Below are positions 18,047 through 27,271 of a stretch of DNA of 64,000 bases, piece after piece. The translations under genes and the position numbers were made by a program. This DNA is from Albidovulum sp. (GTDB lineage: Bacteria > Pseudomonadota > Alphaproteobacteria > Rhodobacterales > Rhodobacteraceae): the NCBI GenBank assembly GCA_028823855.1, contig JAPPFL010000027.1, positions 280,749 through 344,748 on the forward strand, in the 5' to 3' direction. The notes beneath the pieces are model-generated. The model was given only the letters and a program-made list of their open reading frames with translations. It did not search any database and was not told the origin of the DNA. Within the stretch, counting starts at the first letter, position 1; each line of letters starts with the position of its first letter.

Positions 18047-18328
18047 CGCCGCATTTGTCTCGCTTTCAGTCTAGCGGTAAGCCTCAGCCGCCCATCCCCT
18101 AATAGTATTTAGCGCGCCCCGAGGTCGCAGCCGCGCGTCTATCGACCCGGCGGCCGCGGTTCTTCCGCAAAATCCGCGCGCCGCGGAGAGGCGCTGCGAA
18201 CTAGTCGCGGACAAATGAATTTTCGCGACAATTCAGGCTGAAACCTACCAGGCTCCATGTAGGCGTTGTCGCTTTGCGAACTCTTGCAGCGTCGCCTCGG
18301 GCGAATTCGAATCTCGCTTGCGCGGATA

Positions 18329-18463
18329 TTAGCTGTTGAACACAGCCAGGAAAATCAGGACTGCAATCGAAAAGATGCAGACCCAAAGCGCGAATTTGAT
18401 AAAACCCGCGTACACGTTTTCATTGTATGAAATATCCATCGAGCCGCGTTTATATTCGCTCAT
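18329..18463 (-). CDS. aa3-type cytochrome c oxidase subunit IV
   Basis: This 44-residue protein, MSEYKRGSMDISYNENVYAG followed by a single helix FIKFALWVCIFSIAVLIFLA, matches the small alphaproteobacterial aa3 oxidase subunit IV. Its signature is a GSMDI start, a TFAGFIK-like turn and one helix ending FLALFN; here the end is FLAVFNS. An upstream open stretch to 18544 lacks homology, so the ATG at 18463 is chosen. It shows the organism has an aa3 oxidase in addition to cbb3. The main oxidase genes are not in this window, and the gene is isolated. Confidence 0.85.
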   Translation of the reverse strand: MSEYKRGSMDISYNENVYAGFIKFALWVCIFSIAVLIFLAVFNS

Positions 18464-18598
18464 TCCCTTTTTCGCCTCCGCAATGTGAATCCCCTCAAGG
18501 AGAATTCGTTGCCTAGTTCTTGCCGCGCTCGGGTTTTGCCGCAAAAACCCGTTCAGCGCAATCGCGAAATTGCACGGTAAATTTTCAACCTCGCTGAA

Positions 18599-19642
18599 TC
18601 ACTGCAGCGACCAAAGCCATGCGCCGTCCTCGCGCCGCGAGCGTTCAACTTCGCCTCGTGCCAGCAGGTAGTTCAGATGAGCCATGGATTCGCCCAGCGC
18701 TAACCCGAACTCTGCTTCGTCGATGTTTCTCCTGAACAATGTATGAAAGCAGTCGACGGCTGTCGCCGGATTCCTGAGATGGAGACGCAGCCTTTTTAGC
18801 GCGCCGCGGTGGTTGTCAATCAATTGACCAATCCTTGACGGAAGCCCGGTATAGGGGAATCGATGACCGGGCAGCACAGTCTGTTCCGGTCGCGCGATTT
18901 TCGCGAATTGCTCGCAAGACTCCAGCCATTCGTCCAATGGATCTGCATCGGGTTCCGTCGCGTACACGCCGATGTTGGGCGATATATCCGCAAGAAACTG
19001 ATCTCCGCCCAGAATTAACGGATGATTCTGGCACCAAAACGTCGCATGGTCGGGCGCGTGCCCATTTCCGATTGCAACGCGCCAATCAGATCCGCCAATA
19101 CGTATCGATTCCCTATCTCGAATTCTTCTGTAGCCAAGAGGAATGGGCGAAACGACGTCGGAAAAATTGAAGGGACGGTTCTTCGAGCGTTTCCACAGAC
19201 TCGTTTCATCCATTCCCGCGGCCCGGTAAAACCTTAGCGATTCGGCAGTCGGAACCGCTTGCTCATCGAGAATTAGCATTCTCGCCATTAGCCAAGTCGT
19301 GCGCGTCGACCAAATTTCCGCGCCGTGCTCCAGCGCGAACCATCCCGCTAGCCCGACATGGTCGGGGTGGTGGTGCGTCAGAATGACTCGCCTTATCGGA
19401 GTATTCCCCATTGGTCCGGCAAGTACTCTTTTCCAGATCGCGCGGGTCTTTCGCGTGTCCAGCCCCGTATCAACCAATGTGATGCCGCCCTCGTCCTCGA
19501 TCGCGAAAACGTTGACATGGTCCAGTGCCATCGGCAGCGGAAATCGCAGCCAAAATATGCCTTCGGCGATCTCCTTCAGCTCTCCTTCGGACGGCGATAA
19601 GCCCGCTAGAGGCTGAATCGCCTCGGACGAGTTTGACCCCAT
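18599..19642 (-). CDS. Metallo-beta-lactamase fold hydrolase
   Basis: This 347-residue MBL-fold hydrolase has the metal motif ILTHHHPDHVGLAGW (HxHxDH). Further ligands are in GNGHAPDHATFW (His), LGGDQFLADISP (Asp) and LPGHRFPYTG (His). The C-terminal domain (LLARGEVERSRREDGAWLW) is a winged-helix-like end seen in long MBL proteins. The ATG at 19642 is chosen: it begins 4 nt after the acyl-CoA dehydrogenase stop. Homology begins around LKEIAEGIFWLRFPLP. Adjacency to the dehydrogenase suggests a thioesterase-type role on an acyl-CoA or related ester, which is inference. Confidence 0.87.
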   Translation of the reverse strand: MGSNSSEAIQPLAGLSPSEGELKEIAEGIFWLRFPLPMALDHVNVFAIEDEGGITLVDTGLDTRKTRAIWKRVLAGPMGNTPIRRVILTHHHPDHVGLAGWFALEHGAEIWSTRTTWLMARMLILDEQAVPTAESLRFYRAAGMDETSLWKRSKNRPFNFSDVVSPIPLGYRRIRDRESIRIGGSDWRVAIGNGHAPDHATFWCQNHPLILGGDQFLADISPNIGVYATEPDADPLDEWLESCEQFAKIARPEQTVLPGHRFPYTGLPSRIGQLIDNHRGALKRLRLHLRNPATAVDCFHTLFRRNIDEAEFGLALGESMAHLNYLLARGEVERSRREDGAWLWSLQ

Positions 19643-19646
19643 GCGC

Positions 19647-21368
19647 CTAAACCGCCAGAATATTCGGCGTAATGCGCCGAAGCTTGCTTGCACCGTCCAT
19701 GGACGATTCGCATAGGCCCTGAATTTCGGGAAGCACCCGTCCGAAATAGAATTCGGCAAGTGCGGTTCTCGACCCGGGTTGGCGCTCGGTCAGCGCGGCA
19801 AGTAGATGAAATTTCGCGCCAAGCAAAACGGCGAATGCACGCAAATACGAGGACGCGCCGGCGAAACGTTCATCCAAATCCCGTTGATTCAGCATCCAGC
19901 GCAACGTTGCCGACATTTTGGCTACCGCTATTTCAAGCTTGCCGGCCAGGCCCAATCGCCCATGAGAAATAGCAAAGCGAATTACGTCCCGTATCTCGTC
20001 GATAATCGCCATCGCTTCTTCGCCTCCGTCGGCGAGCTTTCGCCCGGCGAAATCCATCGCCTGGATGCCGTTGGTTCCTTCGTATATCGCCGTCACGAAT
20101 ACATCTCGAAGAAACTGCGTCGCGCCCGTTTGCTCAATGTAGCCTGCCCCTCCGTGGACATGGATTCCGGTAGCCGATACGTCAATGCCGGTCTGCGTTC
20201 CGAAAGCTTTCGCGATCGGAGTCAAAAACGCGGCCCTTGATCTCCATTTCCCGTCGCCGGTCGCCCGTTCCAAATCGGCTGCAATCGCGCACGAAGCGCA
20301 AATCGCGCGCGCCGCAAAGATCCGGGATTTCATATCCGCAAGCATCCGAAGTACGTCGGCATGCTCGATAATGGCGCCCGATCCGTTTCCGATCGGCGTC
20401 CTGCCTTGCTTGCGCAGAGACGCGTATTCGAACGCCTGCTGAAAAGCCGCGTCTGCCGCACCGACGCCTTCGCATCCAACTCCCAGGCGCACGTTGTTCA
20501 TCATTGTGAACATGGCGCGCATTCCCTCGTTCGAATGGCCAACAAGCCATCCGACTGCGCCGTCGTACTGGAGTTCGGCAGTAGGCGATCCGTGAAGGCC
20601 GAGTTTCTCCTCCAATCGAACAGTGCGGACGCCGTTCGCGCTGCCCGGCGCGCCGTTTTCGTCGGGAATGAATTTGGGCACGAGGAACATGGAAATTCCT
20701 TTCGTACCTACCCTCGAGTTTGGAAGTCGCGCCAGAACGAGGTGGCACACGTTGGAAGAAATATCGCCGTCGCCCCAGCTAATAAATATCTTCTGGCCGT
20801 AAATCCTGTAAGAGCCGGAATGCGCTGGTTCGGCTCTCGCTTTCAATGCCCCGACGTCCGAACCCGCGTTCGGTTCGGTCAGGTTCATCGTACCGTGCCA
20901 ATCTCCCGACACGAGCCTAGGCAAATACAGCTGCTTGATTCTCGGGTCCGCGTGGCGTTCCAGGGCCAAAATTTGTCCCTGCGATAGAAGCGGAGCCAGG
21001 GCCAGCGACAGGCAGGACCCGTTCAGCATTTCGTTAACGGCGTTTTGAATCGACAAAGGCTGCCCCATCCCGCCATATCGCGGGTCTGCGGCCAATCCTA
21101 TTAGTCCCGCTTCCCCAATTGTGCGAAATCCGTCGCGGAAGCCCGGCGAACACTTGACGACGCCGTTTTCGATCACCGCCGGATGCACGTCGCCGCTACG
21201 CTGTAGAGGCGCAATTTCGTTGTCTACCAGCTTGCCGGCCGCTTCCAGTATTTCGCCGCTGGTTTCCAGGTCCGCGTCCTGAAACAATTCAGTCTCCGCG
21301 AGCCGCCCAAAGCCGACAACGTTTTCAAATAGAAATTTGTATTCATCGACCGGCGACTTATACGCCAT
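19647..21368 (-). CDS. Acyl-CoA dehydrogenase, long form with C-terminal domain (DmdC-like)
   Basis: This FAD-dependent dehydrogenase (573 aa) introduces a 2,3-double bond into an acyl-CoA. It starts MAYKSPVDEYKFLFENV, the acyl-CoA dehydrogenase N-terminal extension. The core shows NLTEPNAGSDVGAL (substrate/FAD loop), GVGCEGVGAADAAFQQAFEYA and a GIDVSATGIHVHGGAGYIEQTGA segment. The catalytic Glu lies in IYEGTNGIQAMDFAGRKL. An extra C-terminal helical domain follows. Length and architecture match the group that includes 3-methylmercaptopropionyl-CoA dehydrogenase DmdC, but the substrate cannot be settled from sequence. It is coupled to the downstream MBL-fold hydrolase. Confidence 0.9.
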   Translation of the reverse strand: MAYKSPVDEYKFLFENVVGFGRLAETELFQDADLETSGEILEAAGKLVDNEIAPLQRSGDVHPAVIENGVVKCSPGFRDGFRTIGEAGLIGLAADPRYGGMGQPLSIQNAVNEMLNGSCLSLALAPLLSQGQILALERHADPRIKQLYLPRLVSGDWHGTMNLTEPNAGSDVGALKARAEPAHSGSYRIYGQKIFISWGDGDISSNVCHLVLARLPNSRVGTKGISMFLVPKFIPDENGAPGSANGVRTVRLEEKLGLHGSPTAELQYDGAVGWLVGHSNEGMRAMFTMMNNVRLGVGCEGVGAADAAFQQAFEYASLRKQGRTPIGNGSGAIIEHADVLRMLADMKSRIFAARAICASCAIAADLERATGDGKWRSRAAFLTPIAKAFGTQTGIDVSATGIHVHGGAGYIEQTGATQFLRDVFVTAIYEGTNGIQAMDFAGRKLADGGEEAMAIIDEIRDVIRFAISHGRLGLAGKLEIAVAKMSATLRWMLNQRDLDERFAGASSYLRAFAVLLGAKFHLLAALTERQPGSRTALAEFYFGRVLPEIQGLCESSMDGASKLRRITPNILAV

Positions 21369-21415
21369 GTTCGCGTTTCCTCATTGCCTGACCGCTCTAA
21401 AACCGATCGTCGTCC

Positions 21416-22468
21416 ATGTCGGTTGCGCGGCAAGCGCGCTATCCTGTAATAGCCGCAACGCATTCCCGGAAAAAGCCCCTGACAGTTACGCAATTGAAAA
21501 CCAAACTACTTGCATGCGACGCTTTCGGAATAACCCGCGCGGCAAAGCTGCTGAATTCGGGCAAAACCGTCGCAATTCCGACTGAGACTGTTTACGGCCT
21601 CGCTGCCGATGCGCGAAGCGATAACGCAGTGCAAAAGATCTTCGATGCAAAAGGGCGTCCGGCCGAAAATCCGTTGATCATCCATTTGGCGAGACCGGAA
21701 GACTTGCCAAGATTCGCGCGCGCCGGCAATTTGGCGATGAGTCTGGCAGGACGATTCTGGCCCGGTCCGCTTACGCTCGTTCTTCCGGCCAAGGAAAATT
21801 CCGGAATCTCCCGGGTGGCTACGGCCGGGCAGCGGACCGTCGCGTTGCGCGTGCCGGCGCATGAAACGGCTCGGAAAATTCTCGGCGCCTTCGGCGGACC
21901 CGCCGCGGCGCCGTCCGCAAATCTGTCGGGCCACGTCAGTGCCACGGCAGCGTCGCACGTTTTGGACGATCTTGGCGGACGAATAGACGCCGTCGTTGAC
22001 GGCGGCTCGTGCGATGCCGGAATCGAATCGACGATTCTAGCGGTTGAAGCCGATACCATTCAGTTGCTGCGCTCCGGAGCTATTTCCGCCGAAGACATAG
22101 AATCTGAAATCGGCGAGAAGGTTCTACTTGGCTCGGGAACCGGTGCACCGCCTGCTCCGGGCCGGGGATTTGCGCACTACGCTCCGAAAACCCGCGTCAG
22201 GATTAACGCCGATCGACCGGGAATTGACGAAATTTGGCTAGGCTTCGGTTCGAACGCGAAAGAAGATTCCATGAACCTTTCGAAAAGCGGCGACCTGTCG
22301 GAAGCTGCATCGAACTTGTTTCAAATGCTTCGCATTGCAGACAAGCTAGCCATAGAGAGCGGCTCGGCCGCGATCGCCGTATCTCGAGTTCCCGATTACG
22401 GAATCGGCCGGGCCGTCAATGATCGCCTTCGGCGCGCCGCCGAAGGAAGGAAGGACTGGCAAGCATAG
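21416..22468 (+). CDS. L-threonylcarbamoyladenylate synthase (Sua5/YwlC type)
   Basis: This enzyme makes threonylcarbamoyl-AMP from Thr, bicarbonate and ATP for the tRNA t6A modification. The YrdC domain reads IPTETVYGLAADA, KIFDAKGRPAENPLIIH, FWPGPLTLVLP and APSANLSGHVSATAASHV. The C-terminal Sua5 domain is joined by PPAPGRGFAHYAPKTRVRI. At 350 residues it is the two-domain Sua5 form. The exact start is uncertain: the reading from the ATG at 21416 adds about 20 residues before the conserved part, and TTG at 21490s would be nearer. It is transcribed divergently from the acyl-CoA dehydrogenase. Confidence 0.92.
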   Translation: MSVARQARYPVIAATHSRKKPLTVTQLKTKLLACDAFGITRAAKLLNSGKTVAIPTETVYGLAADARSDNAVQKIFDAKGRPAENPLIIHLARPEDLPRFARAGNLAMSLAGRFWPGPLTLVLPAKENSGISRVATAGQRTVALRVPAHETARKILGAFGGPAAAPSANLSGHVSATAASHVLDDLGGRIDAVVDGGSCDAGIESTILAVEADTIQLLRSGAISAEDIESEIGEKVLLGSGTGAPPAPGRGFAHYAPKTRVRINADRPGIDEIWLGFGSNAKEDSMNLSKSGDLSEAASNLFQMLRIADKLAIESGSAAIAVSRVPDYGIGRAVNDRLRRAAEGRKDWQA

Positions 22469-22474
22469 CAGCGA

Positions 22475-22535
22475 GCCTCGCATCCCTCGGTCGAGGATGC
22501 AGGCCAGCGCCCAATTCTGGCGCCCGCGGCGAGGC
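22475..22535. repeat. Y-shaped inverted-repeat structure between sua5 and yqgE
   Basis: The closing stem is GCCTCGC (22475-22481) with GCGAGGC (22529-22535). It encloses two smaller hairpins: ATCCCTCG/CGAGGAT (22482-22498, one bulge, 2-nt turn) and GCCAG/CTGGC (22503-22507 with 22517-22521). Together they can fold as a three-way junction on either strand. It sits exactly between two convergent genes, where a bidirectional terminator would be, but no T-tract follows. Confidence 0.4.
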
Positions 22536-22558
22536 AGGAAAGGTTCGGACCGAGCCCG

Positions 22559-23143
22559 CTAAGCGCGCCCGCCAACGGAAGATAGCATGCTCGGCGAGAT
22601 TCCAAGCGACTTGACCGCGGCATTCCATAATTCAACGGACCCGGTTCCAAAAACGATTTCCGGGTCGCTTTCGCAGACTAGCCAGGCATTCTTCTGAATC
22701 TCGTCTTCCAGCTGGCCTGGACTCCAGCCGGCGTAACCGAGCAATAGCTTGCTGCATTTCGGGCCTTTGCCGCGCGAAAAGTCTTCCAGAATATCGGGCG
22801 TAGTGGTCAATCCAAACTTTTCGGAGACGAACTTTGTTGAACTGTATTCGTCGCAGTCGCATGAATGAACAAATATCGCGCGATACTGCTCTACCGGGCC
22901 TCCGAAATGGATTGGAATGGTATCAAACTCTTCAATGGCATCCTTTTCGGCGTTCTGCATGATGTCGCTGATTTTGACCTTTCCGGCAGGCTTGTTCAGC
23001 ACCACGCCCATTGCGCCTTCTTCGGAGTGGAAGCAAAGCAGGATTACGCTTTTGGCAAAGCGCGGGTCTCCGATGTCGGGCATCGCAATCAGCAGCTGGC
23101 CGATCAAGTATTCGCTCTTTTTATCAGCTGTCATGCCATACAC
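22559..23143 (-). CDS. YqgE/AlgH family protein (UPF0301)
   Basis: This 194-residue cytoplasmic protein belongs to the conserved but functionally unclear YqgE/AlgH family. Features: LIGQLLIAMPDIGDPRFAKSVI, then EEGAMGVVLNKPAG, a GGPVEQYRAIFVHS segment, FSRGKGPKCSKLLLGYAGWSPGQLEDEI in pieces (GYAGW and GQLE are the family hallmarks), and a C-terminal NAAVKSLGISPSMLSSVGGRA. The start could also be the ATG two residues in (MTADKK...). Convergent with sua5. Confidence 0.9.
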   Translation of the reverse strand: MYGMTADKKSEYLIGQLLIAMPDIGDPRFAKSVILLCFHSEEGAMGVVLNKPAGKVKISDIMQNAEKDAIEEFDTIPIHFGGPVEQYRAIFVHSCDCDEYSSTKFVSEKFGLTTTPDILEDFSRGKGPKCSKLLLGYAGWSPGQLEDEIQKNAWLVCESDPEIVFGTGSVELWNAAVKSLGISPSMLSSVGGRA

Positions 23144-23823
23144 TATGACATTCGATTGTTGCTAAGCAAGCTCAACTCGTCGCCTAAGCGCATTCCCCAA
23201 AAATATGATGCTGTTAAACACGCCGGCGCGTCGAAATTTCCGCTCGCTCCCGTCGCAGGTTCCGGAATCGCGCAAGCGCGCGGAATCGATCCGAGACCGA
23301 CCGGCACGTTTGATTTTTAGAGGGTATCGCCCATGCGTCGGCTAACGCGAAACGTAGAGATCGCCGCAAGGATGCCATTCGGCAAGCGGATCACCGCAAT
23401 GGCAGGGATTCAAGCACAAATCTTTGTATCCATGCGCCACCAGAGGGGCGGCACATCGCATGCATCCGGGTCGCCGCCGGTAAAAAATCGATCCGGGAAC
23501 AAATCGAATCCGGCGCAAAATTGACGCCTGAACTTTATTCGGAGGCTTGTCGCTTGCGCCTGCCTGCGGAGCCACGGCCAAACTTGATGAAATCGCCCGA
23601 AAACGCGCAACCTTGGCCTGCTCTTCCCCTATTTCCCGTTCGGAACGAAAATTGCCGGGACTATTCAAAAACGCGTGATTCGTTCTTCGAGACGATATTT
23701 TAACGGTTAGTTGCCGACGCGAAGTTTCCGAAGCTGTTTCGCCCGGCGACAATTGGCGAACGGCACTGGATGATTCGAACAAATCATTCTTTCAATCGCT
23801 TGCGAGATCAAGCCGACTTGGCC
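23144..23823. other. Gene-free stretch between yqgE and the ABC operon
   Basis: Several short open frames exist on both strands, but none carries a family motif or a good ribosome binding site, and they conflict with each other. No terminator, tRNA or repeat was recognised. This is probably decayed sequence plus the yqgE promoter at its left end. Confidence 0.4.
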
Positions 23824-24042
23824 TCAATTGAATTCAACCGGCAATGCCGTTCCTCCCGTAGGCGCTTGATCGAATTTCACCGCCCGCGCCTGACCTTTCA
23901 GCGTCGGCATTGCGATTGCAGTTTTCGCTTTGCCTTCGCTTTTGACATGGCGGGAGCCAAACTCTTGAAAGTGCGCGGCGTTCCTTGCGGTTTTCGCACA
24001 GGGAGCCGTCCAGTCGGAATTTTGGTTTCCGTCCAGGGTCAC
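23824..24042 (-). CDS. Doubtful small ORF overlapping the end of the ABC ATPase gene (72 aa)
   Basis: A GTG (24042-24040) overlaps the stop of the ABC ATP-binding gene as GTGA and opens a 72-codon frame. The protein is rich in Ala, Lys and Thr, with no recognised motif, no membrane segment and no signal peptide. The 4-nt overlap is the only support. It could be the damaged start of a further operon gene, such as a glycosidase often found after such transporters, or chance. Confidence 0.22.
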   Translation of the reverse strand: MTLDGNQNSDWTAPCAKTARNAAHFQEFGSRHVKSEGKAKTAIAMPTLKGQARAVKFDQAPTGGTALPVEFN

Positions 24043-25112
24043 TTTTCCGGAACGCGAATTCGGACCCTTGGGATTAATTTTTCCGATGATGCGTCAAATG
24101 CCAGAGTGTTTTCCGTTTCAAATCTGAAATGCGTACTCGTTCCGATGCTTTGACTTGCCGCCGCGGCGGTTTCGAGTATGCGAACGAGGCCAAGCGGCGT
24201 CTCGCAGACATAAAGGATCTCCCTACCCATCGGTTCATGCTGCACGATAGTAGCCGGAATCCCGCTGTCGGCGAAATATAGATGCTCGGGCCTAAGTCCC
24301 ACGGCAACCGAGCTGCCCGCATCCCCGGTTATCTCAAGCCTTGCATCACCGAATTCCACAATGCCGTTGGCAACAGTTCCTTCGAATAAATTAATTGGCG
24401 GCGACCCGACAAAACCCGCCACGAACTTGCTGGCCGGCCTCCTATAAAGATCTTCCGGCGTACCGATTTGCTCGATTTTGCCGTCGCACATGCAAACTAT
24501 TCGGTCAGCCATCGTCGTGGCTTCGACCTGATCGTGGGTTACAAGCACCGTTGTGACCCTTAATCGCTCTTGGAGAGACTTGATTTCCGTGCGCATTGCC
24601 AATCGCAGCGTAGCGTCAAGATTTGAAAGAGGCTCGTCCAGAAGCAGTAGAGCTGGATTCTTGACCAGAGCTCTGGCGAGAGCGACCCTTTGCTGCTGGC
24701 CTCCGGAAAGCTGTTCGGGACGCCGATCAAGCAGTTCGCTCACTTGAACCAGTTCAGCGGCTTCTTTAACTCGTCTTCCAATTTCGGATTCCGGCGTTTT
24801 CTGGAATCGCAGCGGAAAGGCTATGTTTTTTGAAACCGTCATATGCGGATAGAGCGCGTAGGACTGGAACACGATTCCGACATTTCTATCGCGCGCCTCA
24901 ACTTCGTTGACCCGAGCATCGTCGAACAGCAATTCGCCGCCGCTCGGTAGGTAAATTCCCGCTAGCATGAACAGCGTCGTCGATTTTCCGCAGCCCGACG
25001 GGCCAAGCAGGGCCACGAATTCGCCGTCGGAAATTTTCAAATTCATGTCCGGAATGACCGTTTCATCCCCGAACTTCTTACTTATGCGTTTGAATTCTAT
25101 AGTCGCCATCAA
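24039..25112 (-). CDS. Sugar ABC transporter ATP-binding protein (UgpC/MalK type)
   Basis: This ATPase (357 aa) powers CUT1-type carbohydrate import. Walker A is GPSGCGKST (about 37-45), the Q-loop is GIVFQSYALYPHMTV, the signature is LSGGQQQRVALARAL, Walker B is LLLLDEPLSNLD and the switch is VTHDQ. The C-terminal TOBE/OB regulatory domain follows (VGSPPINLFEG, VGLRPEHLYF). Its start codon immediately follows the stop of the upstream permease. All motifs needed for ATP hydrolysis are present. It completes a binding protein-permease-permease-ATPase operon. Confidence 0.94.
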   Translation of the reverse strand: MMATIEFKRISKKFGDETVIPDMNLKISDGEFVALLGPSGCGKSTTLFMLAGIYLPSGGELLFDDARVNEVEARDRNVGIVFQSYALYPHMTVSKNIAFPLRFQKTPESEIGRRVKEAAELVQVSELLDRRPEQLSGGQQQRVALARALVKNPALLLLDEPLSNLDATLRLAMRTEIKSLQERLRVTTVLVTHDQVEATTMADRIVCMCDGKIEQIGTPEDLYRRPASKFVAGFVGSPPINLFEGTVANGIVEFGDARLEITGDAGSSVAVGLRPEHLYFADSGIPATIVQHEPMGREILYVCETPLGLVRILETAAAASQSIGTSTHFRFETENTLAFDASSEKLIPRVRIRVPEK

Positions 25113-26219
25113 TCAGCCCTTTATCCCGCCAACCGACATTTGAAGCAAGTATTTCTGGGCAATCGTATAAAGGACGAAGCTCGGAATAATGTAGAAGACG
25201 CCTACCGCCGATACGACGCCGTAATCGACGCCTAAATTCGTCTCCTCTGTTACGAAAAACGTGTAAAGGCTCATGGTCCATCTTACATTGGACGTCAAAA
25301 GCGTCAGAACGAAAATAAATTCTTCCCAGCCCCGAATAAATACGAACACGGCAACGGCGATCATGCCATTTGTCACCTGCGGCAGGACAACCTTGTAGAA
25401 AGCCTGTCGACGCGTAGCGCCGTCCGTCAAAGCGCTCATTTCAATTTCCCAGGGAACAGCGTCGAAGAATCCCTTCATTATGAAAACCGCGAAAGGCAGT
25501 TCGATACCGACGATTACGAGCATCACGCCGAAAAGAGTATCCAGCAATCCGATTTTCCAAATCACCAGGAATATGGGAATCAGCAAAACAGTGGTCGGAA
25601 ACGCATGCAGAACCAGCATTGCCGCAAGCGACGATTCTCGATACCGATACTGGAATCGCGAGATGTAGTAGCCGGCGAGGCTGGCGGCGAAAACGACCAC
25701 GACAGTCGAGGCGCCTGCAATAAAGAGCGAATTCCAGAATGCCGTCCAGACTGACGGGAAAGCAGTTACGCTAAATCCCGGGTTGTCCTTCGCAGCGACA
25801 ATTTCGCGATACGCCGCATTAAAATCCGGATTAAACAGGAACCGGAAATTGAATAGGTGGAGGCTGGGCCCTATGAAAATCGCGTAAATGATGATCGTGA
25901 CCGACCAAATTGCGCCCCAGCCGACCATCGCCTGTCGCCTCGTGTCCGCGATTGTTGCCCATATCCAAGTCAATACGACCGCGGGAACAAGTATAAAGAT
26001 GGACGGCCAAAGAACCTTCGTATCGACCCCCGCGCGACCGGCGGAAAACGCCAGTGTCAGAAGCCAGAAATACGGGATGATGATAGGGATCGATGCCGCT
26101 ATCAGAAAAGCGAACAGAGAGGCGTCCTTGATGCGCCGATTCCTTTGGGACTTGGCCGCCAGAAGATTCCAATGCTTCTGGGCTTCGTTCCTATCCGCGC
26201 CATGTCCGTTTTGTGCCAT
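25113..26219 (-). CDS. Carbohydrate ABC transporter permease, MalG type
   Basis: This inner-membrane permease of a CUT1 sugar importer has 368 residues. It is longer than usual MalG because of about 80 extra N-terminal residues with additional hydrophobic segments. The canonical part starts near PSVWTAFWNSLFIAG and includes the EAA-loop EMSALTDGATRRQAFYKVVLPQ that contacts the ATPase. TMs such as LVLHAFPTTVLLIPIFLVIW are visible. Short spacing (3 nt) to the MalF-type gene upstream and none to the ATPase downstream indicate one transcript. Confidence 0.92.
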   Translation of the reverse strand: MAQNGHGADRNEAQKHWNLLAAKSQRNRRIKDASLFAFLIAASIPIIIPYFWLLTLAFSAGRAGVDTKVLWPSIFILVPAVVLTWIWATIADTRRQAMVGWGAIWSVTIIIYAIFIGPSLHLFNFRFLFNPDFNAAYREIVAAKDNPGFSVTAFPSVWTAFWNSLFIAGASTVVVVFAASLAGYYISRFQYRYRESSLAAMLVLHAFPTTVLLIPIFLVIWKIGLLDTLFGVMLVIVGIELPFAVFIMKGFFDAVPWEIEMSALTDGATRRQAFYKVVLPQVTNGMIAVAVFVFIRGWEEFIFVLTLLTSNVRWTMSLYTFFVTEETNLGVDYGVVSAVGVFYIIPSFVLYTIAQKYLLQMSVGGIKG

Positions 26220-26222
26220 ACC

Positions 26223-27209
26223 CTATTGCACCTCGATCCGCGGTCTTTGGAGTAGCGTACCCATTTTGGAAATGCGCCAAAGCAAAAGCGCCAAAATTAC
26301 GCCCGGAACGATAAGGAAAAACGCAAGCGCCGCGCCGTAGGCGTACTGTCCTGCCGAACCGAATGCTCGTTGGAAAATGAAAATCGCGAAGACAGTCGTC
26401 GATCGAAACGGTCCGCCTCCGGTTATCAGCAGGATGTATTCGAAACTGGTCAGCAGAGACAGAGTCTGCCAAATGAAGATATAGGTTAGCGGCCACCGGA
26501 GATGCATAAGCGTGATGTGCCACGTTACAGCCAGCGATCCCGCTCCGTCGCATCGCGCCGCATGATATAAATGTTCCGGAATGCTTCGAATTGCCGAAGT
26601 GAGAATGATCATGGCAAACGATGCGCCGATAAAGCCGTTGGCAAAAATGATCACCCACATTGGCTCCAGTTGGATCAAGTCGATTGCCTCTTCGAATCCA
26701 AAGACGTTGATGAGAAACTGGTTGACAAGGCTGGTGTCGCCTCCGTGTATCGACCAGGTCCAGAGGATCGCATAGACGACGGACGGACTCATGCGCGGAA
26801 GCAACCAGACTGCTCTGAAAAAGGTTCCCGACGTACGCGGTATCGCCGTCGTCGTCAGCGCCAGCAGAAGGCCGAATGTAGTATTGAATATCAGAAGTGT
26901 TGCGCCGACGTAAAACGCGGTTCTTGCAATTACGCCAGGGAGCTGCCGGTCTCGAGTAAAAGTTCTTTCGTAGTTCTTCGTCGTGATTTCCGTAATGCGA
27001 AGCTCGCGCCCGAGATCCGTGAATGAAATCGCGATATCAACAATAACCGGTACGACAAAAAAGAAACTGACGATTAAAATCGTGGGACCGAGGAATATCG
27101 CCATGTTGGTCCGCTCGCGCGCCTTCATGGCTTTCCGCACTTGCGTGCGGACTGTCGCTTCCTCTCTAACTGCTCCCATCGTCGCCTCGCAGGAAACTAC
27201 TGCTTGCAA
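26223..27209 (-). CDS. Carbohydrate ABC transporter permease, MalF type
   Basis: This is the partner permease (328 aa) of the CUT1 importer. It has six predicted membrane segments beginning with FLGPTILIVSFFFVVPVIV, a large periplasmic stretch after the first TM, and a C-terminal EAA-like loop (YHAARCDGAGSLAVTWHITLMHL). The initiation ATG at 27209 gives a basic N-terminal leader (EATVRTQVRKAMKARERTN). It is separated from the upstream binding-protein gene by about 110 nt containing a strong hairpin, which is common in such operons and lets the binding protein be made in excess. Confidence 0.9.
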   Translation of the reverse strand: MQAVVSCEATMGAVREEATVRTQVRKAMKARERTNMAIFLGPTILIVSFFFVVPVIVDIAISFTDLGRELRITEITTKNYERTFTRDRQLPGVIARTAFYVGATLLIFNTTFGLLLALTTTAIPRTSGTFFRAVWLLPRMSPSVVYAILWTWSIHGGDTSLVNQFLINVFGFEEAIDLIQLEPMWVIIFANGFIGASFAMIILTSAIRSIPEHLYHAARCDGAGSLAVTWHITLMHLRWPLTYIFIWQTLSLLTSFEYILLITGGGPFRSTTVFAIFIFQRAFGSAGQYAYGAALAFFLIVPGVILALLLWRISKMGTLLQRPRIEVQ

Positions 27210-27271
27210 ACGGAATCAGATTTGACGGTTGAAATGCCATGTCCGAACGACCGGGAGCACCTACATCCGGC

